DNA of 64,000 nucleotides from Collinsella sp. (GCA_031296755.1 JAUMMZ010000016.1:1-64000), one strand, 5' to 3'; counted from the first letter of the stretch, positions 26,744-35,281 are shown. Made by a program: numbers and translations. The notes: a model not told the origin generated them from the sequence alone.

Positions 26744-26915
26744 AGTCCCAGAAGCTGTCTTCCTCATCCTCGGACTTGGGTCCGCGGTCGACGTACATCT
26801 TATGGGTACGCTTCTCCATTACAAAGGCAAGAATCGCAAATAACAGGATGCCGCCGGCGAAAAGGATGGCAAAACCGGTGCGGGTGCCAAACAAAAAGGA
26901 AAAAACTGCGTCCAT
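26742..26915 (-). CDS. Small single-helix membrane protein
   Basis: 57 residues, starting MDAVFSFLFGTRTGFAILFAGGILLFA and ending in an acidic tail with EDEEDSFWD. One membrane helix (about 13-33) is followed by a basic then acidic cytoplasmic tail. AGAAGG lies about 7 nt before the ATG. It is convergent with proC and shares the paired terminator. I do not recognise the family; the coding frame, ribosome site and protein-like composition support it. Confidence 0.7.
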   Translation of the reverse strand: MDAVFSFLFGTRTGFAILFAGGILLFAILAFVMEKRTHKMYVDRGPKSEDEEDSFWD

Positions 26916-27026
26916 TGGGTGCCTTCTTGCGTAGTTGAGTTGGGTCGTAAACGCTCATAAGTATATACTTGCCCATACATGTACAAGGTTGCAACCTAAA
27001 TGGAATGTATATCGCCGGAGGATCTA

Positions 27027-28310
27027 ATGCTTGATATCAAGTTTGTTCGCGAGAACCCCGATGCCATCGATGTCGCCATGGCTAACCGCCAGACGTCTTG
27101 GGATCGCGAGAAGTTCTTTGAGCTCGACGACGAGCGCCGTGCCGTCATCACCGAGGTCGAGGAGCTCCAGGCTACGCGTAATGCCGAGTCCAAGAAGATC
27201 GGCGCCCTGATGAAGGAGGGCAAGAAGGACGAGGCCGAGGCTGCCAAGGAGGCCGTGCGCGCCGTCAACGAGAAGATTGACGGTCTGGCCGAGCGTCGTA
27301 CCGCCCTCGAGCAGGAGCAGTACGACTTCATGGCTCACCTGCCCAACATTCCTTGCGAGGCCACGCCGTACGGTAAGGACGAGGACGAGAACATCGAGCG
27401 TCGCCGCTGGGGCACCCCGCGCGAGTTCGACTTCGACTTTAAGCCGCACTGGGATCTGGGCACCGATCTGGACATCCTCGACTTCGAGCGTGGCAACAAG
27501 CTCTCCGGCAGCCGCTTTACCGTTCTCGGTGGCGCCGGCGCCCGCCTGGAGCGTGCCCTTATCAACTTCTTCCTCGATACGCACACCAGCCGTGGCTTCA
27601 AGGAGTGGTGGCCGCCTATCGTCGTCAAGCGTCAGACTATGTTCGGCACGGGCCAGCTGCCCAAGTTCGAGGACGACGCCTATCATGTCTCGGGCGACAA
27701 CTTCCTGATCCCCACCGCCGAGGTCGTGCTCACCAATCTGCACGCCGGCGAGGTCCTCGATGCCGACACCCTGCCGCGCCGCTACACCGCCTTCACCCCC
27801 TGCTTCCGCGAGGAGGCCGGTTCCGCCGGTCGCGACACCCGCGGCATCATCCGTCAGCACGAGTTCGACAAGGTCGAGATGGTCAAGTTCGCTAAGCCGG
27901 AGGAGTCCGACGAGGAGCTCGAGACCATGACCGCCGAGGCCGAGTACCTGCTGCAGCAGCTGGGCCTTCCGTATCGCGTGATTAGCCTGTGCACCGGCGA
28001 CTTGGGCTTCTCTGCCCGTCAGACCTACGACGTCGAGGTTTGGCTGCCGAGCTACAACGCCTACAAGGAGATCAGCTCCTGCTCCAACTGCGGTGACTTC
28101 CAGGCTCGCCGCGCCAACATCAAGTATCGCGACCCCGAGAACTTCAAGGGTTCGCGCTACCTGCACACTCTCAACGGTTCCGGCTTGCCGGCCGGCCGCA
28201 CCATGGCCGCTATTCTGGAGAACTACCAGAACGCCGACGGCACCATCACGATCCCCGAGGTCTTGCGTCCTTACATGGGCGGTCTCGAGAAGATCGAGCC
28301 GGTCGCGTAA
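27027..28310 (+). CDS. serS: Seryl-tRNA synthetase
   Basis: Charges tRNA-Ser, and also the selenocysteine tRNA if present. 427 residues: [12 protein letters not shown] start, the long N-terminal coiled coil (about 30-100), class II motif 2 [18 protein letters not shown] segment and motif 3 [17 protein letters not shown] lies just before ATG 27027. No T-box leader is seen. A terminator follows at 28334. Confidence 0.97.
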   Translation: MLDIKFVRENPDAIDVAMANRQTSWDREKFFELDDERRAVITEVEELQATRNAESKKIGALMKEGKKDEAEAAKEAVRAVNEKIDGLAERRTALEQEQYDFMAHLPNIPCEATPYGKDEDENIERRRWGTPREFDFDFKPHWDLGTDLDILDFERGNKLSGSRFTVLGGAGARLERALINFFLDTHTSRGFKEWWPPIVVKRQTMFGTGQLPKFEDDAYHVSGDNFLIPTAEVVLTNLHAGEVLDADTLPRRYTAFTPCFREEAGSAGRDTRGIIRQHEFDKVEMVKFAKPEESDEELETMTAEAEYLLQQLGLPYRVISLCTGDLGFSARQTYDVEVWLPSYNAYKEISSCSNCGDFQARRANIKYRDPENFKGSRYLHTLNGSGLPAGRTMAAILENYQNADGTITIPEVLRPYMGGLEKIEPVA

Positions 28311-28333
28311 ATTGGCTGCATAGGGGATATGCA

Positions 28334-28361
28334 AGGGCGCTCCTTCGGGGGCGCCCTATTT
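28334..28361 (+). terminator. Terminator of serS
   Basis: AGGGCGC pairs with GCGCCCT around a TCCTTCGG-type loop, followed by ATTT. Confidence 0.75.
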
Positions 28362-28483
28362 CGTGCGCAGGTCCATACCATGCCGTGCGGACAGCTCAAT
28401 AGAAAACACACGAACAACTGTTCTGTATACAGCCATCTACCTGCTATGCTTTTGCTAAATAAGAGCGAGAGAAAGGGGACGCG

Positions 28484-28861
28484 ATGGAGCTGTTTGATGA
28501 TCGGGTGGTTTTGTTTGAGAGCGACGAGGGCGGGGAGTACCTGCTTGTAACGTGTGAGCCGTCTGGCATGGGTGGCCTGGTGGTTCGACAGACGAGCGAG
28601 GGTCCGTTGACACAATGGTGCTTTGAGGAGTCGCCGCATGTGGTCGAGACGTTTGTGGCGCACGAGGGGCTTGTTGCCCTTGAGCATTTCTATGGGGTCC
28701 GGACATCTAACCAGGTCGCTCGAATGCTAAGCATCTCGTTTGCCGACTACGACTGCGCCCAACGGGTGCGGTCGCTCCTGGGGGAGCTTGGCGTCGGGTT
28801 CGATGTGATTGAAAAGCCGATCGAACGCACGGGGAGCGTTGGTGCCCGCGGCGCAGCGTGA
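28484..28861 (+). CDS. Hypothetical protein
   Basis: 125 residues with no motif I recognise. It is acidic, without a signal peptide or membrane helix, and predicted mostly alpha/beta (LVTCEPSGMGGLVVRQTSEGP, VARMLSISFADYDCAQRVRSLL). GAGAAAGGGGAC precedes ATG 28484. It stands alone between serS and the tRNA-Arg cluster. The ribosome site and codon use look genuine. Confidence 0.6.
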   Translation: MELFDDRVVLFESDEGGEYLLVTCEPSGMGGLVVRQTSEGPLTQWCFEESPHVVETFVAHEGLVALEHFYGVRTSNQVARMLSISFADYDCAQRVRSLLGELGVGFDVIEKPIERTGSVGARGAA

Positions 28862-28900
28862 CAAATATCTGCCTGGAGAAAAAAGTTTGAGATTGTGCTT

Positions 28901-28929
28901 GACTCCAATAAGCTAAAGTGGTTTTATAT
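28901..28929 (+). promoter_or_regulatory. Promoter of tRNA-Arg copy 1
   Basis: TTGACT (28901-28906), 17-bp spacer, TTATAT (28924-28929). Confidence 0.7.
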
Positions 28930-28939
28930 GTCTTGCGCT

Positions 28940-29016
28940 GCGGCGTTACCTCAGCTGGATAGAGGGTCTGACTACGAATCAGAACGTCATAGGTTCGAAT
29001 CCTATACGCCGCACCA
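28940..29016 (+). tRNA. tRNA-Arg (ACG), copy 1
   Basis: Acceptor GCGGCGT/ACGCCGC, anticodon loop CTACGAA with ACG, encoded CCA. 77 nt, identical to copies 2 and 3. Confidence 0.96.
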
Positions 29017-29028
29017 ATTGAAATCGAA

Positions 29029-29056
29029 AGCCTCCGGCAACGGGGGCTTTTCTTTT
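29029..29056 (+). terminator. Terminator of tRNA-Arg copy 1
   Basis: GCCTCCG pairs with CGGGGGC through a GCAA loop, followed by a T-rich tract. Confidence 0.85.
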
Positions 29057-29070
29057 ATGCCACCGCTGCA

Positions 29071-29099
29071 TGGATTCGAACCTCGGTCGAGGCGCGAGC
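29071..29099 (+). repeat. Truncated tRNA-tail repeat behind tRNA-Arg copy 1
   Basis: Only the antisense T-arm (GGATTCGAACCTCGG) and the first bases of the core (GGCGCGAGC) are present. The rest of the 190-bp unit is missing. Confidence 0.75.
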
Positions 29100-29139
29100 A
29101 TCTTAATCATCACTTCGTAAAATTTTTCCAAATTGTCGC

Positions 29140-29168
29140 TTGACCCATCGAGGGGTCACGTGCATAAT
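29140..29168 (+). promoter_or_regulatory. Promoter of tRNA-Arg copy 2
   Basis: TTGACC (29140-29145), 17-bp spacer, CATAAT (29163-29168). Confidence 0.85.
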
Positions 29169-29180
29169 AATCCGTGCGTT

Positions 29181-29257
29181 GCGGCGTTACCTCAGCTGGA
29201 TAGAGGGTCTGACTACGAATCAGAACGTCATAGGTTCGAATCCTATACGCCGCACCA
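29181..29257 (+). tRNA. tRNA-Arg (ACG), copy 2
   Basis: Identical to copy 1 over 77 nt, with its own promoter. Followed by a full tRNA-tail repeat unit. Confidence 0.96.
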
Positions 29258-29483
29258 ATTGAGTTTTAAGCCTCCGGAAACGGGGGCTTTTCCTTTACGG
29301 GGGCATTGCGGAGATTCGAACCTCGTTCGAGGCGCGAGCGTCAAGAAAACGCGGAGCGTTTTTAGCGAGCGGGCGAGTCCGCCGGCAGGCGGGCGAAGCC
29401 GGTGCGGATCCGCGCAGCGGATGCGCGGAATCCTATACGCCGCACCAACTGAACTTTAAAGCCTCCGGTAACGGAGGCTTTTC
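29238..29483 (+). repeat. tRNA-tail repeat unit behind tRNA-Arg copy 2
   Basis: The tRNA 3' end from GAATCC, CCA and terminator (29238-29292) recur at 29428-29483, an offset of 190 bp. The interval holds antisense T-arm ATTCGAACCTCG and a core nearly identical to the tRNA-Leu unit, with the AAAACGC/GCGTTTT, CCGCC/GGCGG and ATCCGC/GCGGAT hairpins. Each copy ends in its own GCCTCCG terminator (29269-29296 and 29461-29483). Confidence 0.85.
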
Positions 29484-29594
29484 TTATATGTCGATATACT
29501 TGAGAAGTTGCTTTTGCTGTGTTTGAAAGTATCGAGTCGATTGACTGCGTCAAATGAGTAAAAATCAAATTCGATAACTTTTTTCGAAAAATGC

Positions 29595-29623
29595 TTGACC
29601 TTTATTCAGTCGATGTGCATAAT
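29595..29623 (+). promoter_or_regulatory. Promoter of tRNA-Arg copy 3
   Basis: TTGACC (29595-29600), 17-bp spacer, CATAAT (29618-29623). Confidence 0.85.
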
Positions 29624-29635
29624 AATCAACAAGTC

Positions 29636-29712
29636 GCGGCGTTACCTCAGCTGGATAGAGGGTCTGACTACGAATCAGAACGTCATAGGTTCGAATCCTA
29701 TACGCCGCACCA
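29636..29712 (+). tRNA. tRNA-Arg (ACG), copy 3
   Basis: Identical to copies 1 and 2 over 77 nt, with its own promoter. Followed by a full tRNA-tail repeat unit. Confidence 0.96.
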
Positions 29713-29942
29713 TTTGAGATTAAAGCTCCCGGCAACGGGGGCTTTTCTTTTACGTAAGCACTGCATGGATTCGAACCTCGGTCGAGGCGCGGGCGTCAAG
29801 AAAACGCGGAGCGTTTTTAGCGAGCGGGCGAGCACGCCGGCAGGCGGGCGAAGCCGGTGCGGATCCGCGCAGCGGATGCGCGGAATCCTATACGCCGCAC
29901 CAATTGAACTTGAAGCCTCCGGCAACGGGGGCTTTTCTTTTA
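29693..29942 (+). repeat. tRNA-tail repeat unit behind tRNA-Arg copy 3
   Basis: GAATCC to terminator (from 29693) recurs from 29883, again an offset of exactly 190 bp. The core differs from the copy-2 unit at only a few bases. After the second terminator another antisense T-arm remnant (GGGTTCGAGCCTCGG) starts near 29956, so the array once extended further. Confidence 0.85.
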
Positions 29943-30075
29943 GGCGGACGCCGCATGGGTTCGAGCCTCGGTCAAAGGGGACTATTTCTCATCGACTCGT
30001 GTAAGATTTCGAGTATGCGCCTCGGTGAGCCCGTGGCGCGCTCTTTCTTTAGACGACCGATTAGGGTGATATTTC

Positions 30076-32517
30076 GTGGCAGAGCGTCCGACATACAAGC
30101 TCAGGTTTCTTGATCCCAAAAAGCGCTTTCCGGCCATGCCCGAGCAGCCTGCGGGACGCTCGTATGGCGTGGTTTGGAAGCTCTTTGGCGAGGACCCGCA
30201 TGAATCATGCTATGTCGTCGAATTCGTCGGCAAAAGCCATGTGTCGCTTTTGGGCTACGTGAGCGTTTCGGGTGAGGTCTATAAGGTGGACCGTCCCGTT
30301 AACGAAGTATCGCTGCCCGACGATCCCGACATGCAGCTGATTCTTGACGAGTCCGATTCCAACATCGGTGAGATTGCAGTCAGGGGTACCGATGGGACGA
30401 TGCGCTCCCGGGCGCGAGTCATCGGCTCTCCCGAAGGCACCATGCGCGAACAATCCGATCGCGAGACGTGGAATTCGACGCGCAGCCTTCGCTACGGCGA
30501 GTTCATGGCCTCGATGTTCTTGCGTTACGTGATATTCGCCGATTCTGAAAACGCTGTCTCAGACACGGCAGGCGGCGACGGCCTCGACGAGGGTATGAAA
30601 AATGCCGTCGACAAAATCAAACTTGTAAAACTCCCCGAGCCGGTTGAGGTACTGCTGGGTTTTGATTCCACGCCGCTGCCCGATGCAATCGAAACGTTGC
30701 TCTACCGCATTGACCATACGGATAATCCAAGTGGCATTGAGCGCTATGCCGCCGCCCTTATGAGCGAAATTGACTTGCCCCGCCTGCGCACCATCGCCGC
30801 CAAGTCCGAGATGAGCCTGGCTCGCATCGATCGCTCAAAGCTGTTCTATCTCAATTTTGATCGTAGTCTGCTAGACCAGGACGAGATTGACACGCTGCTC
30901 GCCATCGAGTGTCGTCTCAACCGCCTCTCCGGCATCTTTGAGCGCATCGGGGCTGGATTGGCCCCTGCGGCATCCTCGCCGAGCCTTGAGGGCTGCGCGC
31001 TCTTTGATGCGTGGCATATCGCCAAGACGACCAACGATGTTCCCCGACTGCTCGATACGGCCTCGAGCGATAACCCGTGGGGCAAACCGGGTACGGTGGC
31101 TTGCCAGCCGGGCGGCGAGTGGGACGTGCGCACCCGTTTTGCGCGAATCGTTGAGGCGCTCAACGTGGTCACGCGGCTCGACTATACCTATCGAGTAAAC
31201 GTTGCCGAGGGGATTATGCTCGTTCGGTTTGGGCAGTCTGTCGTTGATGCCATGCCGCAACGTGAATACGACGCTCAAGATGACGCCTGGCGCGAGCTGG
31301 ACGAGGACACGCGCGCGATCTGGGCCGCGGAGCACGATGCGCGCGTGGCACTCACGCTTGCGGCAGCGTGTTTTGCCGCGGGCACCTGCATCACGCGCTG
31401 CTACGTGCAGATTGCTGCTCCCGACGGTGAGCAGGGCGAGCGTGTTGTCGCAACGTATTTCTTTGAGCGCGCGGCCTATCTGGCCGATTGCGTGCCTGTC
31501 GCCAAGGATCTTGAGAGCATGGACATGGACGATATGCCGTGCAAGCGTGTGCTTGAGGCGTATGAGTCAACCGCTCCGGAGACGATTGAGCCTGCGGAGG
31601 TTCATGCTCGTCCGCGTGATGACCATCGCACGCTGCCGCCGGCGCTGCGCGATCTGCTGCTTGCCGATACGGCTGACGAGTTGGAGGTCATGGAAGAGGA
31701 CGACGACCCATACGTGGCCCGTGTTGTTGAATTGCGCGAGCAGGCAAAAGTCGACCGTACAGGTGCTTTTGAAGGCTTTTCCCGTCTTGTCGAGGAGTTG
31801 GAGGCTAAGTGCGCTGTCGCCGAGCTTTTGGCGACAGGTCCGGTTCAAACGCAGTTTTGCGATAACCAGCTGGTACGCATGGTGCTACCGGTGTTGGAAG
31901 AAGACCGCTCTGTGCGAATCCTTCGTGCGCCCGATGCGCTGTACTTTGCCCAGCACGAGATCTGCAGCTTTTACGCCGAGCAAGAGGACTTTGAACGAGC
32001 GCTGCCCGAGGTGCGCCATCTTTACGATCTGGCGCGCTCGTCCATGCAATCGCACTTTGCGCTCATCAACGTGCTTGCGCGTCTGGAGCGCTTTGACGAG
32101 ATTATCGAGGTGGCGCGCCACGGCCTACGTATTGCCAGCGATCGTTCTGCAATTGGCTACCTGTTCTATCGCTTGGCGTTTGCCTATTGGAATTGCGATC
32201 AGCTCGACCTGGCGCTGGCTTGTTACCGTCTGGTGCCGCGCGGCGAGGAGTCGGGCAGCAGCGCGCTGGAAGAAATGCAGGGCCTTATGAATGAGATGGG
32301 CGTCAGCGAGCCTCCGACGTTCGAGGAGGCGGTCGAGACCATCCGCAAGGCTGGACTCGAGCTGCCGCCAGTGTCCGCCGTGACGAATCAGCTGGCAGAT
32401 GCCGCTGTGCAACTGGTCGACAACGGCTTCTTTTTCCTGGCACGCGGTTGCATCTTCCAAATGTGGCGCACCATGGGCAACGACGAGCTCGGCTCCCTTA
32501 ACCGTTCGCTGGGGTAG
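30076..32517 (+). CDS. Large protein of unknown function with C-terminal TPR-like repeats
   Basis: 813 residues; I do not recognise a named family. The first 500 residues are soluble alpha/beta with no signal peptide or membrane segment. Residues about 640-780 contain helical repeats (HEICSFYAEQEDFERALPEVRHLYDLA, INVLARLERFDEIIEVARHGLRIA, RLAFAYWNCDQLDLALACYRLV) typical of tetratricopeptide repeats, suggesting a scaffold or adaptor. The start is GTG 30076, with only a weak ribosome site. It lies between the tRNA-Arg and tRNA-Ser genes, with no operon partner. Confidence 0.75.
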   Translation: MAERPTYKLRFLDPKKRFPAMPEQPAGRSYGVVWKLFGEDPHESCYVVEFVGKSHVSLLGYVSVSGEVYKVDRPVNEVSLPDDPDMQLILDESDSNIGEIAVRGTDGTMRSRARVIGSPEGTMREQSDRETWNSTRSLRYGEFMASMFLRYVIFADSENAVSDTAGGDGLDEGMKNAVDKIKLVKLPEPVEVLLGFDSTPLPDAIETLLYRIDHTDNPSGIERYAAALMSEIDLPRLRTIAAKSEMSLARIDRSKLFYLNFDRSLLDQDEIDTLLAIECRLNRLSGIFERIGAGLAPAASSPSLEGCALFDAWHIAKTTNDVPRLLDTASSDNPWGKPGTVACQPGGEWDVRTRFARIVEALNVVTRLDYTYRVNVAEGIMLVRFGQSVVDAMPQREYDAQDDAWRELDEDTRAIWAAEHDARVALTLAAACFAAGTCITRCYVQIAAPDGEQGERVVATYFFERAAYLADCVPVAKDLESMDMDDMPCKRVLEAYESTAPETIEPAEVHARPRDDHRTLPPALRDLLLADTADELEVMEEDDDPYVARVVELREQAKVDRTGAFEGFSRLVEELEAKCAVAELLATGPVQTQFCDNQLVRMVLPVLEEDRSVRILRAPDALYFAQHEICSFYAEQEDFERALPEVRHLYDLARSSMQSHFALINVLARLERFDEIIEVARHGLRIASDRSAIGYLFYRLAFAYWNCDQLDLALACYRLVPRGEESGSSALEEMQGLMNEMGVSEPPTFEEAVETIRKAGLELPPVSAVTNQLADAAVQLVDNGFFFLARGCIFQMWRTMGNDELGSLNRSLG

Positions 32518-32540
32518 GCGAAGCTTCCAAGGAGGAAAGG

Positions 32541-32555
32541 ATGCTAGGCAATTAG
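32541..32555 (+). other. Four-codon mini-ORF with a strong ribosome site
   Basis: GGAGGAAAGG immediately precedes ATG CTA GGC AAT TAG. The site lies inside an inverted repeat: CCAAGG (32527-32532) with CCTTGG (32575-32580), and GAGGAAA (32532-32538) with TTTCCTC (32560-32566). It may be a leader peptide relic or the stub of a deleted gene. Confidence 0.35.
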
Positions 32556-32609
32556 AAAATTTCCTCTTGCCCATCCTTGGCTGTTTGGTTACTATAGAAC
32601 GGCTGTTAC

Positions 32610-32700
32610 GGAGAGCTGACCGAGAGGCCGAAGGTGCTCGCCTGCTAAGCGAGTATGCCCCAAAAGGGCATCTGGGGTTCGAATCCCCAGCTCTCCGCCA
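32610..32700 (+). tRNA. tRNA-Ser (GCT)
   Basis: Acceptor GGAGAGC/GCTCTCC, anticodon stem CTCGC/GCGAG around CTGCTAA (anticodon GCT), long variable arm TATGCCC/GGGCAT, encoded CCA. A -10-like TATAGA lies at 32593-32598. Confidence 0.96.
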
Positions 32701-32930
32701 GTACGAATTTGAAGAAGGGTCCCATTTGGGGCCCTTTTTTGTGCGGAGAAAGGAGGCTGGGGATTCGAACCCGAGAGGGCACGGGCGTTAAGCAAACGCG
32801 AGAGCGTTTGTAGCCCGTGGGCGAAAAGCCGTCAGGCTTTGAAGCCGGAGGGCATGCGTAGCATGCCCGGACATCCCCAGCTCTCCGCCAGTTTAACTTT
32901 AAAGAAGGGTCCCATTTGGGGCCCTTTTTT
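32683..32930 (+). repeat. tRNA-tail repeat unit behind tRNA-Ser, divergent sequence
   Basis: The tRNA 3' end from ATCCCC and the terminator (32683-32740) recur at 32873-32930, offset 190 bp. The interval has antisense T-arm GCTGGGGATTCGAACCC and hairpins CAAACGC/GCGTTTG, AAGCC/GGCTT and GGGCATGC/GCATGCCC; CACGGGC and GCCCGTG enclose the first. Base sequence differs from the Leu/Arg units but hairpin order is the same. A further antisense T-arm follows at about 32948. Confidence 0.85.
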
Positions 32931-32965
32931 AATTAGAAGAATGTTAGCTGGGGATTCGAACCCTC

Positions 32966-32993
32966 AAAAAAGAGGCATCCTTTCGGACGCCTC
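32966..32993 (-). terminator. Terminator of dacA
   Basis: GAGGC (32972-32976) pairs with GCCTC (32989-32993), extended by TCC/GGA; on the minus strand it ends in six T residues. Confidence 0.8.
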
Positions 32994-33021
32994 CTTTCAG
33001 TGGACTTATTATTCTTGCGCC

Positions 33022-34362
33022 CTACACCTCGGGTGCCTTGGCTACGGTCTCGCTCTCTGCCGCAAGTGGGCGGTTGTCGATGCGGCGGCCCAGGCGGTCG
33101 AGCTTCACAAGGAGCCACTCAATGGGATTCGGCCCCGAGCCTTCCTCGTCGGCAACCAAATCCACGACGGCAATCTTGGTGCCGTCCTGCTTGAGCGTAA
33201 CGCTGCCCACCTTGTCGCCCACATGCACCGTGCCCGAAAGATCGTCGTAGCTAACCTTTTCGGTCACCTCGCCGGCAAGGGAAAACACGGTCGCTTGCGC
33301 CGTGGGGTCGGCGAGCGTGGCGTCGATCGTCTTGTCCGTCCAATCTGTCTGGCTAATGCGTGCCATAAGCGGGTTGCCGTTGGCGGTCTTTTCCTGCGTG
33401 TTGGCGATCGCGACCGTGACCTTGTGGCCGTAGTACCAATTGGCAAGGGTTGCGGTATCGGTAAAGCGCTGGTCGGTGGTGGTGGAGTTCAAAACGACGG
33501 TGTAGATCTCGTCGCCGTCGCGGTTGTAGGCGCTCGTAAAGCAATAGCCCGCGTCGTCGGTGGTGCCGGTCTTGCCGCCGATGTTGCCATCTTGGCCCAG
33601 CAAATAGTTATGCGTGTCCATGGAATGCGAATGCTCGGTGCCGTCGGCGCCCGTGACCTCGATCCAGGAATCCTCGCTCGCTACGACCTCGCGGATCGTG
33701 TCGTTTTTCATGGCCTCCTGCATCATCAGCGCCACGTCATGTGCGGTTGAGTGCATATCGCCAGCCCACTCATCAAAGTCCAGACCATGCGGGTTTTCAA
33801 AAAGCGTACCGGTACAGCCGAGCTTCTTAGCGCGCTCGTTCATGGCCTTCACAAAGGTGGCCTCGGCGTCTTTGGTCTTAGGGTCGATCTTCTTGCCCAC
33901 ATATTCGGCGAGCACGATGGCGGCGTCGTTGCCCGAGGGAATCATCAGGCCGCGCAGCGCCTGCTCCACGGTAAGCTTGTCGCCTTCGAGCAAGCCGGCG
34001 GTCGAATTGCCCACGGTGGCTGCAGCGTTGCTCACCGTGACCTTCTCGTCCATCTTGCAATTCTCGACGGTTAGGATTGCGGTCATGACCTTGGTGATCG
34101 AGGCAATTTTGACCTGCTCATCGGCGCCGCGCCCATAGTAGACGGTGCCGTCTTTGCCCATGACGAGGGCATTGGTCGCATCGATATCGGGCAGGTTTTC
34201 GGCCGTGATGCCGCGCGCATCGGCGGTTTTGCCGCAAACATTGTCGGTCGTAAGCACTTGGGCGCCGGCGACGGTGGGCACGCCAGCGGCAAGGGCGATA
34301 GCGCAGACAAAGCCGGCGGCAAGCTGGGCTGAGCGCTTTGCAAAAGAGGTGAGGGACTTCAC
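33022..34362 (-). CDS. dacA: D-alanyl-D-alanine carboxypeptidase
   Basis: Trims the terminal D-Ala of peptidoglycan stem peptides outside the membrane. 446 residues from GTG 34362: signal peptide (VKSLTSFAKRSAQLAAGFVCAIALAAG, cleavage near AGAQ), serine motif SITK (88-91), SGN (143-145) and KTG in GGKTGTTDDAG, then a beta-rich C-terminal domain and a short hydrophobic-poor tail. The GTG is preferred to in-frame ATG 34431 because it gives a classical signal peptide and lies below a -10 TATACT (34407-34402). It is divergent from a VanRS-like system. Confidence 0.9.
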   Translation of the reverse strand: MKSLTSFAKRSAQLAAGFVCAIALAAGVPTVAGAQVLTTDNVCGKTADARGITAENLPDIDATNALVMGKDGTVYYGRGADEQVKIASITKVMTAILTVENCKMDEKVTVSNAAATVGNSTAGLLEGDKLTVEQALRGLMIPSGNDAAIVLAEYVGKKIDPKTKDAEATFVKAMNERAKKLGCTGTLFENPHGLDFDEWAGDMHSTAHDVALMMQEAMKNDTIREVVASEDSWIEVTGADGTEHSHSMDTHNYLLGQDGNIGGKTGTTDDAGYCFTSAYNRDGDEIYTVVLNSTTTDQRFTDTATLANWYYGHKVTVAIANTQEKTANGNPLMARISQTDWTDKTIDATLADPTAQATVFSLAGEVTEKVSYDDLSGTVHVGDKVGSVTLKQDGTKIAVVDLVADEEGSGPNPIEWLLVKLDRLGRRIDNRPLAAESETVAKAPEV

Positions 34363-34559
34363 GGATTTCGCTTTCGACGGGATGGTCTCTTCTGGAACAA
34401 GAGTATATCGTTTGCCGGCGTCGGCGATCATCGCGTGCGTGCGTGGCCCACATCCGCGCCCGAACGGGCACAAGGGTGCTTAAGGCCGACTTAATCACCC
34501 ACGCTTGTTGTGTGTGACGGGCGCCCCCTCGGGCATAATGGAGCGCGAGAGGAGCACGC

Positions 34560-35255
34560 ATGAACGAGCGCATTTTGGTAGTTGATGACGAAAAGGCCAT
34601 CGCCGACTTGGTTGGTATCTACCTTACAAAAGAGGGCTTTGATGTCCAGATTGCCTATAGCGGGGCCGATGCTGCCAAGGCAATCTTGGAGCAGGAGTTC
34701 GATCTGGCGCTGCTGGATGTCATGCTGCCCGATATCGATGGCTTTGAGCTGCTGCGTACGATCCGTTCCAGCCATACCTATCCCGTGATCATGCTGACGG
34801 CGCGCGATGCCCAGCAAGACAAGATCGAGGGCCTTTCGCTTGGCGCGGACGATTACGTGGTTAAGCCGTTTCGTCCTCTGGAGCTCATCGCGCGCGTGCA
34901 CGCTCAGCTTCGCCGCTACACCAGCTACGGTAGCCGCGCACAGGCGGCCGAGTCGCCGACCCTCCAGCTCGACGGCTTGGAGATCAACCGCGATGCTCGT
35001 TCCGTGACAGTGGACGGTTCACCGGTTCGCCTCACGCCCACCGAGTATTCAATCTTGCTGTATCTGGTCGAGCATCGCGGCAGCGTGGTGGCCGTGGAGG
35101 ACCTGTTCCGCGCGGTGTGGAACGAGGACTTTATGCCCGGCTCCAACAATACGGTGATGGTGCATATTCGCCACTTGCGTGAAAAGATCGGCGACGACGC
35201 ACAAAAGCCACGCTTTATCAAAAACGTCTGGGGCGTCGGCTACATCATCGAATAA
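34560..35255 (+). CDS. OmpR/VanR-like response regulator
   Basis: 231 residues: receiver domain with phosphoacceptor Asp53 (LLDVMLPDIDG), the conserved Lys in VVKPF, and a winged-helix DNA-binding domain ending in VWGVGYIIE. Its sequence is VanR-like. GAGAGGAG precedes the ATG; a -10-like CATAAT is at 34534-34539. It is followed 26 bp later by its kinase and lies opposite dacA, which it may control; that target is inferred from position only. Confidence 0.9.
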   Translation: MNERILVVDDEKAIADLVGIYLTKEGFDVQIAYSGADAAKAILEQEFDLALLDVMLPDIDGFELLRTIRSSHTYPVIMLTARDAQQDKIEGLSLGADDYVVKPFRPLELIARVHAQLRRYTSYGSRAQAAESPTLQLDGLEINRDARSVTVDGSPVRLTPTEYSILLYLVEHRGSVVAVEDLFRAVWNEDFMPGSNNTVMVHIRHLREKIGDDAQKPRFIKNVWGVGYIIE

Positions 35256-35281
35256 CGCTTTTCGCTTGTGAGGATCTTGAT

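Noticed and set aside
28940..29942. CRISPR array suggested by regular repeats around the tRNA-Arg genes
   Set aside because: The repeats are whole tRNAs and their tail units, not short repeats with unique spacers, and no cas gene is near.
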